A DNA stretch of 64,000 nt from the NCBI GenBank assembly GCA_039707465.1, contig CM077643.1:62622605-62686604 (forward strand), in the 5' to 3' direction. Below the pieces are notes generated by a model that saw nothing but the letters and a program-made list of their open reading frames with translations, was not told the origin of the DNA and searched no databases. Made by a program: the position numbers and the translations under genes. The stretch is from Rhabdophis nuchalis (Eukaryota; Chordata; Lepidosauria; Squamata; Natricidae). This document shows, one piece after another, positions 45,613-55,336 of the stretch (position 1 is its first letter; every line of letters starts with the position of its first letter).

Positions 45613-46814
45613 ATGCCCCTCAAGAAGTTAAAATCTCTTAGAATACACAAAAAGTTTCCTTCTCAACAGCAGAAAACTGTTTACCATAGTATTTACCAAT
45701 TGGGTAAGGAGCAGGCTCTTTGTCAGTTTCAGCCTCCACGCCAGAGGTTTAATCAATGGCCTTTTGCAACATTGTGTTTCCTTTGTAATATCTTTGGTGG
45801 ATTTGCTGGATGAGTAGGGGAGATTACTCATGTGTGGAAAGGACGGTGAGAGGTGGCATGGATGGCATTTTTCTCGTTTTTTCTGCTTTATATTTCTACA
45901 AAATAGATTGCATTTTTAATGCTTGGCAAATTCACTGGCATAATCTTAATAGGCCTCCCATGGTAAGCCTTTTCCTTGCCTTTGATTATCATGTCTTGCT
46001 ATATAAGAATAAGGATGTCACTGGTTTGGCTAAGAAAATGGATAAATAAGGATCACTGGCATTGAAAATAACTTGAGAACAAAAAGCTTGGGTGAAATTA
46101 GTTATTTAGCAGTGCTGGAGATTTCCTAAGTAAAGGGAGATGTCACAGATTGCAATAATATCTCCAGAGAATTTCCATGACAACAATTTTGCTTCGTAAG
46201 CAAGCAACCTTGGCAGGATTCCAACATGCAGTATGGATAACAAAGTCTATACAAAATTATACTGATTGGTAGCATGTATTTACAGATAGATATAGTGCTG
46301 ATATAGCTCAGAATATCATCTGTGCTGAGCTAGTTTGGAACAGAGCATTACAGAAATACCAGTAGTAATAAAAAATAAATACCATGGTTCAATTATCTCC
46401 AGGAACAAAGGGATGAAGGAAGAATGAAGCTAAAAATATCTAATGTTTGATCTTTATGATGTACATCTTAAATTTTGCCAGCAGATGGCAATGTTTTCTA
46501 GTCATAGAGCTAACAGTTTTTAAGTCCATGCATCTCCTTAATAGCCTTTCCTAATAAATAGAATTATAAACCTTATTTTATCAATTATTTTACTTGTTAA
46601 ATTGTTTTAACTGTTTTATCTAACTCCAAGTTTTTGATTATACTTGAAACTTTCTATTTGGGTCTTTGGACTCTTTGAAGAAATATCCATCTGGGTTCAG
46701 TTCCAAGTGGAGAGAAAGACACTGGAAACATGGAAGCTGTTTGGAATGATGGTTTAATGGTGGACAGGATGACATGGTGTTTTGGGGTCCTGGGCAAATG
46801 ATGAGATGGGAGAG
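45613..46814. other. AT-rich sequence, nothing recognised
   Basis: No supported feature. Confidence 0.45.
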
Positions 46815-46857
46815 GGTGAGAGAGAGAGGGAGGGAGGGAGGCAGGGAGGCAGGGAGG

Positions 46858-46949
<92 letters not shown>
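46815..46949. repeat. (GGGA)n(GA)n microsatellite
   Basis: gggaggca units, then an unbroken GA run of about 90 bp. The SLSLSLS and RERERER frames are its translation. Confidence 0.97.
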
Positions 46950-46951
<2 letters not shown>

Positions 46952-47197
46952 CCCACCTTGGAGCTTCCTGTTCCTGTGTTCTGATTGGTTGTCAGACTCC
47001 CATGAGGCCATGCAGAGGTAACTTTGTAGGTTGTCTTGAGTCCCAAGTTGAATCTTGCTGGGTGATAATGTAATGAAGAGGGTTGTGTTCTGAAAGAATG
47101 TTGGGAAATTCCTATTTTGGCTTAATGGCTTTGTCCTAGTTTGGATCTTGAGTGACATTTAATACTGTCATGTTCTGAGGGTGAAGGTCTGTTGTTT
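46950..47197. other. short sequence between repeats, nothing recognised
   Basis: No supported feature. Confidence 0.4.
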
Positions 47198-48038
47198 TGT
47201 AGATAGACTGGCCCAGCCTTTCCTCTTGTAGATAGATTGGGCCAGTCTTTCCTCTTGTAGATAGATTGGCCCAGTTTTTCCTCTTGTAGATAGATTGGCC
47301 CAGTCTTTCCTCTTGTAGATAGATTGGCCCAGTCTTTCCTCTTGTAGATAGATTGGCCCAGTTTTTCCTCTTGTAGATAGATTGGCCCAGTCTTTCCTCT
47401 TGTAGATAGATTGGCCCAGTCTTTCCTCTTGTAGATAGATTGGCCCAGTTTTTCCTCTTGTAGATAGATTGGCCCAGTTTTTCCTCTTGTAGATAGATTG
47501 GCCCAGTCTTTCCTCTTGTAGATAGATTGGCCCAGTCTTTCCTCTTGTAGATAGATTGGCCCAGTCTTTCGTCTTGTAGATAGATTGGCCCAGTCTTTCG
47601 TCTTGTAGATAGATTGGCCCAGTCTTTCCTCTTGTAGATAGATTGGCCCAGTTTTTCCTCTTGTAGATAGATTGGCCCAGTTTTTCCTCTTGTAGATAGA
47701 TTGGCCCAGTCTTTCCTCTTGTAGATAGATTGGCCCAGTCTTTCCTCTTGTAGATAGATTGGCCCAGTTTTTCCTCTTGTAGATAGATTGGCCCAGTTTT
47801 TCCTCTTGTAGATAGATTGGCCCAGTTTTTCCTCTTGTAGATAGATTGGCCCAGTTTTTCCTCTTGTAGATAGATTGGCCCAGTTTTTCCTCTTGTAGAT
47901 AGATTGGCCCAGTTTTTCCTCTTGTAGATAGATTGGCCCAGTCTTTCCTCTTGTAGATAGATTGGCCCAGTCTTTCCTCTTGTAGATAGATTGGCCCAGT
48001 CTTTCCTCTTGTAGATAGATTGGCCCAAGTCTTTCTGG
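47198..48038. repeat. 29-bp minisatellite, 28 units plus a partial
   Basis: The unit begins tgtagatagattggcccagt and ends ctttcctct. Units 1-28 start every 29 bp exactly from 47198, so there are no indels across 812 bp. Two main variants differ at one base (gtcttt or gttttt), and units 13 and 14 share cgtc. Because 29 is not divisible by 3, and the unit lacks minus-strand stops, all three minus frames stay open (286-330 codons). Confidence 0.98.
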
Positions 48039-48196
48039 GGCTATTAACAAAAGTGGAGACTGCTTTCCAAAGCATGTTTCTCCTTTTCTCATCTAAGGAG
48101 GTACAATATTCCATCTTTTTAATATTTCCTAAAAAGTTTCATTCTTCTAGGAGAAGTGTGCATGCTAACATTTTACAGGACCATAATAAATTGATA

Positions 48197-48268
48197 AATT
48201 TATAGGTTATGGTCTACTTTGATAAAGTAGAAAATTTATAGGTTATGGTCTACTATTAGATAAAGTAG
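48197..48268. repeat. two-copy tandem duplication
   Basis: aatttataggttatggtcta followed by c and gataaagtag occurs twice in tandem, about 40 bp apart, just before the CR1. Confidence 0.8.
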
Positions 48269-48273
48269 AAAAT

Positions 48274-49275
48274 TGTGGGTTAGACAGCACCACCAGCAAA
48301 TGGATTCGCAACTGGCTGACCAACCGCACTCAACGTGTAGTCCTCAATGGAACTGCATCTACATGGAAGGAAGTATGCAGTGGAGTCCCCCAAGGCTCTG
48401 TTTTAGGCCCAGTACTCTTTAACATCTTCATCAACGATTTGGATGAGGGGATAAATGGGGAAGTCATCAAATTTGCAGACGACACCAAGCTGGCAGGAAT
48501 AGCCAACACTCCAGAAGATAGGCTTAAGATACAGAAGGATCTAGACAAACTTGAACATTGGGCACTATGCAATAAAATGAAATTCAATTGTGAAAAAAGT
48601 AAGGTCCTACATATAGGCAAGAAAAACAAAATGCACAAGTACAGTATAGGTGGTACTTTGCTCAATAGTAGCAACTGTGAGAGGGATCTAGGAATCCTAG
48701 TGGACAACCATTTGAATATGAGCCAGCAATGTGCAGCAGCTGCCAAAAAAGCCAACACAGTTCTAGGCTGCATAAATAAAGGGATAGAATCTAGATCACG
48801 TGAAGTGTTAATGCCACTGTATAGTGCCTTGGTAAGGCCACACTTGGAATACTGCATACAGTTTTGGTCGCCACGATGTAAGAAAGACATGGAGACTCTG
48901 GAAAGAGTGCAGAGAAGAGCAACCAAGATGATTAGGGAACTGGAGACTAAAACATATGAAGAATGGCTGCAGGAGCTTGGTATGTCTAGTTTGATGAAGA
49001 GAAGGACCAGGGGAGACATGATAGCAGTGTTCCGATATCTCAGAGGGTGCCACAAAGAAGAGGGAGCCAAACTATTCTCCAAGGCACCTGGGGGCAGGAC
49101 AAGAAGCAATGGGTGGAAACTGATCAAGGAGAGAAGCAACTTGGAACTAAGGAGAAATTTCCTGACAGTTAGAACAATTAACCTCTGGAACAGCTTGCCT
49201 CCAGAAGTTGTGAATGCCCCAACCCTGGAAGCCTTTAAAAAGATGTTAGATAGCCATTTGTCTGAAATGGTATAA
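48274..49275 (+). CDS. CR1 ORF2 protein fragment (RT and C-terminal domain)
   Basis: An uninterrupted frame of 333 codons plus stop. It starts within reverse transcriptase (KWIRNWLTNRTQRVVLNG), then SGVPQGSVLGPVLFNIFIND, the catalytic FADDTKL, KVLHIG, ERDLGILVDNHLNMSQQ, LVRPHLEYCIQFW and VQRRATKMI, and ends KKMLDSHLSEMV. FADDTKL and the YSALVRPHLEYC block identify the CR1 clade. The endonuclease and ORF1 are missing and there is no native start codon. The first ATG (48439) lies inside the RT. Confidence 0.92.
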   Translation, partial: CGLDSTTSKWIRNWLTNRTQRVVLNGTASTWKEVCSGVPQGSVLGPVLFNIFINDLDEGINGEVIKFADDTKLAGIANTPEDRLKIQKDLDKLEHWALCNKMKFNCEKSKVLHIGKKNKMHKYSIGGTLLNSSNCERDLGILVDNHLNMSQQCAAAAKKANTVLGCINKGIESRSREVLMPLYSALVRPHLEYCIQFWSPRCKKDMETLERVQRRATKMIRELETKTYEEWLQELGMSSLMKRRTRGDMIAVFRYLRGCHKEEGAKLFSKAPGGRTRSNGWKLIKERSNLELRRNFLTVRTINLWNSLPPEVVNAPTLEAFKKMLDSHLSEMV

Positions 49276-49352
49276 GGTTCCTGCCCACGCAGGGGGTTGG
49301 ACTAGAAGACCTACAAGGTCCCTTCCAACTCTGCTATTGTATTGTATTGTAA
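48274..49352 (+). mobile_element. CR1 LINE, 5'-truncated, young
   Basis: Includes the open ORF2 portion, the 3' UTR (gttggactagaagacctaca, ggtcccttccaactctgcta) and a perfect ATTGT tail (49336-49351). The truncation point is close to 48274. It is the longest and best-kept CR1 in the window. Confidence 0.93.
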
Positions 49353-49732
49353 ATTGAATTGACTCATAAACCAGAGTGCATATTCTATTTAAAAATGTAT
49401 ATTTTAAGCATATTATTCAAAAAGCTTAGTATTCAAAATTGATATTTTATTCCCCCCCAAACAAAATTCAGTGTTCACTGCCTTTTCTTCAAGAATTCAA
49501 AGTGATTTACTTGAAGGCCTCCCTTAATTTAATAACAACCTTATGAAGTAGGTTGGACAGTCAGGGAACCCGATCAGTTTTCACAGGACTCTCCAATTCT
49601 ACTCACAAATTATAATTTATGTTGCTGGTCTTGATTACTTTTGTTTTAAAATGATTTTTAACGTGCTTTTTTATTGGGTTGTTGCTTGTATCTGTTGTGA
49701 GTCTCCCAGGGTTACTTAGATGATATGGTAGC
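49353..49732 (+). other. probable LINE 3' tail
   Basis: Reads ttgtgagtctcccagggtta before a hAT insertion and catacaaatcaaattagtaa after it (to about 49985), resembling a LINE tail. The family is undetermined. Confidence 0.4.
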
Positions 49733-49952
49733 CAGAACTAGCATTCTGACCAGTTCTGGAGAACCAGTAGCGGAAATTTTGAGTAGTTTGGAGAACTACT
49801 ACTACCCCTGACTGGCCCCGCCCATCCATTCTCTGTCACTCAAGTCCCAGCTGATTGGGGGGAAATGGCGATTTTACAGTATCCTTCCCCTGCCACGTCC
49901 ACCAAGCCACGCCCACAAAACTGGTAGTACATTTTTTGGAATCCCACCACTG
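49733..49952. mobile_element. hAT-type MITE with 8-bp TSD
   Basis: Ends cagaactagcattctg and ggaatcccaccactg pair as inverted repeats. The 8-bp atggtagc is duplicated exactly (49725-49732 and 49953-49960). It is the reverse-orientation relative of 22818-23010. Confidence 0.9.
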
Positions 49953-50063
49953 ATGGTAGCCATACAAATCAAATTAGTAATAACAACCACAGTAACTATA
50001 TCTTAACCACTGTAGGATACTGTTTTATGGCCTTTTAGAATCATAGAACCAAGTTAAGGTAAG

Positions 50064-50226
50064 TTACTGAACAACTTGCCTCTAGAAGTTGTGAATGTTC
50101 CAACATTGGAAGATTTTAAGATGTTGGATACCCATTTGTCCGAAGTGGTGTGGGGTTTCTTGCCTAAGCAGGGGGGTTGGACTAGAAGACCTCCTATGTC
50201 CCTTCCAACTCTGTTATTCTATATTC
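50064..50226 (+). mobile_element. CR1 LINE, 3' fragment
   Basis: gaacaacttgcctctagaag, gttgtgaatgttccaacatt and ggggttggactagaagacct, with a TTCTATATTCT end. Confidence 0.82.
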
Positions 50227-50934
50227 TAACTGCCTTCCACAATTTAGAAATATGCAGGTTTTAGAGTGCAGTATCATTTCAGTTTTCAGGTGGTTCAGAA
50301 AGTCCCTATAAATGAGGTAAATGGGCATTAAAATGAGACTCAATCACTCTGAAGATAATCAGAGATAGCTTTGAGAAGAGCTGGTCAAAGGATTTGCTCC
50401 TGAAAAGAAACCTTGTGTTCTTGCTTTCCACTTCCACGGATTATGATTTAGGCCACATTATAACCCGTCTTAGATTTCAATTACTGATTACCTCCCTTTC
50501 ATTCTTAATAATTCCAGCACATGTGCTTCTCATTATTTGGTCCTAATGTTTTGGTCAACATCAGGAAAAATAATAAAACTTTTTTTAAAAAAGTACCTCC
50601 CGGGGAGAATATATATTTTAAAAGAGCGCAAACAACAAAATGGAGGAAATCTCTTCTACAGAAATCAGAACCTTTCCTCAGGGTTACATAACTGCATTGC
50701 ATTTGATGTTTTCAAATTGCATAGTCCTTTTTGGCATCCCCCTCTTAAAGAATTAGCACCTACCCTCCTCTGGTGGTATTGCCCAGAAGGTTCCCTTGTC
50801 ATGTTAATCTCAAAATGCAGCCAGAAGCTCGGTGATTAATTTACATGGGGAAATTTAAAAATACAAAATCAGCTAATTCAGTCAATATCTCAACATATGA
50901 CTTAAATGTAGTTAAATAACATATGGACCCAATG
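50227..50934. other. AT-rich sequence, nothing recognised
   Basis: No supported feature. Confidence 0.4.
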
Positions 50935-51420
50935 AAGCAGCATAGTGGCCTAGAGGTGATGACATTTACCTGACACCACAGGTGGGTTCTTTCCTATTTG
51001 GTCCAGTTCGGCCAAATAGGTAGTAACTCCGATGGACATGTGACTGTACCGGTTCTATGATTGGCAGCACCATCTTGATTTTCTGTTCTGCACATGCACA
51101 GAACAATTTTCATTTTAAAAATGTAATTTTTATTCATTTTTTTAATGTTGCGCGCATGCGCAGATCGTTTTAAATGAAAATGCGGGAATTTTTTTTACTA
51201 CCGAACCAGTAGTAATGGCGGCCAGAACCTACCACTGCTTCACACTTGGGAGGTTAAGAGTTCAATCCCAGGCAGCAACAGATGTTTCTCTATTTTAAGA
51301 CAAAATAACTGCTGGGAAGTCTGCGTAGGCATCAGGAAGGGCATCCAGCCAGTAAATGCTGACTGCACCCCAATGAAAAGGGATTACAGGGTCATTACAC
51401 AAAAAACCCTCTGCACTAAT
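50935..51420 (+). mobile_element. tRNA-derived SINE split by a hAT-type MITE
   Basis: A-box-like tagtggcctagaggtgatg lies at about 50943. After the MITE (50977-51237), a B-box-like gagttcaatcccagg lies at about 51259. The body gtaggcatcaggaagggcat, ccagccagtaaatgctgac is a squamate SINE pattern (from memory). Confidence 0.65.
50977..51237. mobile_element. hAT-type MITE with imperfect TSD
   Basis: Ends cacaggtgggttct and agaacctaccactg are inverted repeats. Flanks cctgacac (50969-50976) and cttcacac (51238-51245) match at 6 of 8 positions. Confidence 0.78.
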
Positions 51421-51902
51421 AAACCTAATCTCTTAAGACAATAAATCCTCAGATAGACGATCATATATATTATGATAAATTGACAACATTTATTTTATTT
51501 ATAAAATTTATACCAGTATGCACTCATCACATAGTTTCAGCAACTCTGGGCATGATACAAAAATCAATCATATGAATAATAAATAAATGAATCAGAGGGT
51601 GGGATAGTAATTTAATATCCTCCAAGTATTTTGGACTGCAACTTCTATTAGCCCTGACAACTGTTTGTGATATTTGACTCACTGGAACTTCATTTAGAAA
51701 TCCATAGAAGGTATCAACTGTATACTTGCACTATAATAATTCAGGTTTATTAAAATAACAGCTATAATATTTGGGCTTTGCTATGTTTAGATTGTATTCC
51801 CTCAAAAGGTTTTTTTTCCCAAATGGTATGAGGCATGGTGGAGAATCTTATGATAAATATGGGTATCTATTTCATATAAGGCGAAAGATTTATACGATCT
51901 GA
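51421..51902. other. AT-rich sequence, nothing recognised
   Basis: No supported feature. Confidence 0.4.
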
Positions 51903-52960
51903 AGAGAAACCAGAGTAAAATTGTATGCCAATTCCACTTTGAGAGTGAGATGCAACCCCCAAGGGAGTTTAACCGGCCCTGTAAGGGTACAAAAAGGGGT
52001 ACGGCAGGGATGCATCCTGTCCCCCTCCCTCTTTAACTTCTATATCAATTCTATGGTTGATCTCCTACAGAACCCTGACTTCCATCCCCCTAGCCTAGCA
52101 CAACGCAAAGTTCCAATTCTCTTATATGCTGATGATGCCGCTATTATCTCACAAACCCCCGTAGGACTGAAGAGGGTCATCAGGGCAACACTTAACTATT
52201 GCAGGCAAAACAAGCTGGTCCTGAACTTTGAGAAATCAAAAATTCTAGTTTTTGCTAAAAGACCTAGCCAATACCCCTGGAAAATAGGACATAGTCTGGA
52301 ACAGGTTAGAACATTTAGGTACCTGGGGGTGGTTTTCCACACACAAGGGACGTGGAAGGCACACCTGGATAACATTTTTCAAGTAGCCACTAGGTCCGCA
52401 AACGCAATTAAACATTTTTTTTACACAGGTGGCGGCCAGTTAGTACCCGTTGCCTTAAAACTTTTTGAGGTCAAAACATTGGCACAAATACTATATGGGG
52501 CACAAACAGGAATCCTCATAAAGAAAGAAACCATACAATCCAAATTCCTGAGAGCCATCTTGGCTGCACCCAATGGAACTCCAAATGCCCAGTTAAGAAT
52601 TGAGGCAGGTATGCCTCAAATTCAGGTAAGAGCCTGGAAGATGATGATCATCCATTGACTTAAAATGCAATTCTTTCCAGAGGGGCTCTCCCCACTAGTG
52701 TTGATTGACAACTTCCCCTCCCCCTGGAATCAGGCAATTGAGCACAAGCTGGGCACTTATGGGCTCTCACCGGTACTTTTAATGTCCCTGAAACCAGCAA
52801 ATGACCTGAACAAAGTGAGAACATGTATGCTACTTTCCACTTATAATGCTGACATTTTTAAAATTATATCTTAAAGTTAGTACTTTTTAATATATGGTTA
52901 AATGTAACGTGTATTGCTGGTCTTTGACCGTAATAAAGATTTATTCTTATTCTTATTCAT
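51903..52960 (+). mobile_element. non-LTR retrotransposon, not L2 or CR1, 5'-truncated
   Basis: Encodes most of a reverse transcriptase and a short 3' UTR (gtattgctggtctttgaccg, taataaagatttattcttat). The ATTCTT-type tail ends at about 52960. The motifs (VRQGCILSPSLFNFYINSM, YADDAAII) differ from the L2 and CR1 motifs nearby. The exact clade is unresolved. Confidence 0.82.
51921..52874 (+). pseudogene. reverse transcriptase fragment with one in-frame stop
   Basis: The frame encodes VRQGCILSPSLFNFYINSMV, then LLYADDAAIIS (catalytic YADD), KLVLNFEKSKILVFAKRPSQ, RYLGVVFHTQGTW, LAQILYGAQTGI and SKFLRAILAAPNGTPNAQLR. TGA at 52656-52658 interrupts it, and the same frame then stays open to 52874. 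Thus a single nonsense change is the only visible break over 318 codons. Start context and endonuclease are missing. Squamate Vingi/R4-like elements are possible relatives, not established here. Confidence 0.8.
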
Positions 52961-53741
52961 ATAAGCATAATACTTGAATACACTGAATGCTTTCGTTTGT
53001 TGCTACAACCAGTATCAAAAGCAGGAATGGGGAATAATCAAATATTAAAACATCTGTCCCACACAGACAAAAATATCACCATGCTTTTGAGATATATACC
53101 ATATAAAAATCATTCAATTGTGCAGCTTTAAGACAACTAAATCCATGATGTGTAGTGTGTCATCAAGCAAAATAATTGGAGCTTATTAACAGACCTTATG
53201 AGTAAACATGTATGCTCGTAAATGAAGGGAGTAATTGATGGCACAAACTGTAGGTATATGTTACTAACCAAAGTGGCCCAAACTTTTATTTGGGATTATG
53301 GAAAGAATTTCAGAAATAAAATTCCTTCTGCTGTTATTGTGCTTCTTTCTTCCAAAGTTTCTCTTCAGAGATTTGTTAGAAGGTCTTTTGGATGTTCAAA
53401 ATTCCAACTAATTACGCTGTATATTGGAGCCAATCTACTCCCAAACCAGTTGTAATGCAGGATCACTGTAATACTTAAAAGTAGGCAACCTGATTTTTCC
53501 GTTAGAATTCCTGTAATGTAATTTTTGAACATTGGATCATGAACACTGAATCTAAAACTTTTAGAAAATCTCACCCTACTCCTGATTAGTGGTCAAATAT
53601 AAAAAGAAAGAATTGTCAGGCATAGATAAGTAAGCACACTTCAGTACTCCATACAAAGAATGGAGAAACATTCTGAGCTGCTGGAACAGAAGGGTTTTTT
53701 TTAAAGTGAGAATTTGGCATGCCTAAGTAATATCTAAACTA
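52961..53741. other. AT-rich sequence, nothing recognised
   Basis: No supported feature. Confidence 0.4.
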
Positions 53742-53853
53742 TTACAGGTAGTCCTGGACATAGCTATTAATTTAGTGACAGGTTACAGAGGTAATGAAAA
53801 AATTGATCAGTTTTCCTGTCAGAAAACTGGAAGCCATCTTTTACATTTTCAAC

Positions 53854-54175
53854 TGTGGGAAAATGGGAGGGGGAATTATATGGCGTATGGGTGATATATA
53901 GCCAAAATAACATTCCTTTCTCAGAGAGTCAAGAACACCTTGTTCGGCAGCTGCAATGGTGTGACTGGGAGGCATCACCTGGTTTGGATGGTGTCTGATT
54001 GGATCATGTGATGGATATGTGGGTGCTGGGCAGGGACTTGTGGGGAAAACCTGGAAACTTTCAGATTCGGGTTTTCCCAGATGTACCAATATGACATCTC
54101 TAATGAAATGGAACTTTGAGGAAACTCAAGCCTCTGAGTCTTCTTTCATTGGGGGTGATACTTGGAACCCTGACA
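53854..54175 (+). mobile_element. candidate solo LTR nested in MITE
   Basis: A 322-bp block starts tgtgggaaaatggg and ends cttggaaccctgaca. A second copy of the start lies at 26598. The interrupted MITE sequence (ttttcaac before, tttacactt after) suggests a short, decayed target duplication. The late ttgaggaaactcaagcctct looks like R-U5. No internal genes. Confidence 0.6.
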
Positions 54176-54244
54176 TTTACACTTACAACTGTTGCAGTAT
54201 CTCCCTGGTCACTTGATCAAAATTTGACCACTTGGCACTATCTG

Positions 54245-54289
<45 letters not shown>
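54245..54289. repeat. (TG)n microsatellite
   Basis: Pure GT run. The HTHTHTH and VCVCVC frames are its translation. Confidence 0.97.
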
Positions 54290-54293
<4 letters not shown>

Positions 54294-54608
54294 AAAATCG
54301 GTGGGGGAAGCCAGATTTGCATAATGGCCACATGATTCACTTAACAGCTGAAGCAATTTACTTAACAACCATAGCAAAAAGGTTGTAAAATGGGGCACTA
54401 CGAATTTTCTGTTATTTTTCTGCATCAGTATCCTTAAGAGGAGGGGCCATGATAAAACATCTACAGTATCTTCTTTGGGGAGAAATGGGGAGATATGAAA
54501 TATTTCTACCTGAGGCTGCCTGTTGGAGCAATACCAGTTCAGATAATTAAATAATGTGACCAAGTAGATGGCAGTGTCATAGGGATCCTGAGAAGAAGTT
54601 CATCATGG

Positions 54609-55163
54609 GGCTATCAGGTCCGCCTGATACGCCAACTGCGCCCCTTTCTGGATTGTGATGCCTTACGCACGGTCACTCAAGCTCTCGTCACCTCCCGCCT
54701 GGACTATTGTAGCGCTCTCTACATGGAGCTTCCCTTGAGGTGCACCCAGAGGCTCCAGTTAGTTCAGAATACGGCCGCGCAGGGGATTTTGGGAGCATCT
54801 AGACGCTCCCATGTGACACCTCTCCTACGTGAGCTGCACTGGCTGCCTGTGGCTTTCCGGGTGCGCTTCAAGATATTAGTGACCACCTTTAAAGCGCTCC
54901 ATGGCAAGGGATCTGGTTATCTGCAAGACCGCCTCCTGCTGCCAAATCCCTCCCACCGACCAGTTCGCTCCCACAGTGAGGACCTCCTCAGGGTGCCGTC
55001 AGCCAGACAATGTCGGCTGGCGACCCCCAGGGGGAGAGCCTTCTCTGTGGCAGCTCCTGCCCTCTGGAATGACCTACCCCCTGGGCTAAGGATGATCTCG
55101 GACCTACATCTCTTCCGTCGGGCCCTGAAGACACATCTATTTCATGTAGCTGGCCTGTCATAG
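54609..55163 (+). CDS. L2 ORF2 C-terminal fragment
   Basis: Uninterrupted frame (about 184 codons) covering the C-terminal third of L2 ORF2: YQVRLIRQLRPFLDCDALRT, SRLDYCSALYMELPLRC, LQLVQNTAAQGIL, LRELHWLPVAFRVRFK, SVAAPALWNDLPPGL and KTHLFHVAGLS. It lacks the catalytic YADD, so it is not an enzyme. It is 5'-truncated and has no native start. Confidence 0.88.
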   Translation, partial: GYQVRLIRQLRPFLDCDALRTVTQALVTSRLDYCSALYMELPLRCTQRLQLVQNTAAQGILGASRRSHVTPLLRELHWLPVAFRVRFKILVTTFKALHGKGSGYLQDRLLLPNPSHRPVRSHSEDLLRVPSARQCRLATPRGRAFSVAAPALWNDLPPGLRMISDLHLFRRALKTHLFHVAGLS

Positions 55164-55336
55164 CCTTTTTAATTGGGTTTTTTAGTATTGGGTTTTAACT
55201 GTGGGCCAAAGTATTTAATCTATATTAATGTCATTTTAACTTTTGTATTTCCTGTTTTTACTGTGGCTGTTCACCGCCCTGAGTCCCGAGAGGGAGAAGG
55301 GCGATATATAAATTAAATTAATAAATAAAAATAAAT
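54609..55336 (+). mobile_element. L2 LINE, 3' fragment with intact C-terminal frame
   Basis: Open ORF2 end, then 3' UTR with gttcaccgccctgagtcccg, agaagggcgatatataaatt and an AAATA tail to about 55336. Confidence 0.9.

Larger units (their letters stand above)
53742..54410 (-). mobile_element. TA-flanked MITE split by LTR and TG repeat
   Basis: The left end tta-caggtagtcctggacat fits the family's terminal repeat. The family continues after the LTR insertion from 54176 (acttacaactgttgcagtat) and again after the TG run (catgattcacttaacagctg, aaaggttgtaaaatgggg). Confidence 0.7.

Noticed and set aside
46654..47158. Frames rich in SLSLSL or RERERE
   Set aside because: Translations of a GA dinucleotide run.
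47198..48038. Possible CRISPR-like array
   Set aside because: Units are directly abutting with no unique spacers, and the genome is vertebrate.
47122..48114. Three overlapping minus-strand frames of 286-330 codons with a 29-residue protein repeat
   Set aside because: The unit is 29 bp and lacks stops in that strand, so every frame is open. This is a minisatellite effect, not a repeat protein.
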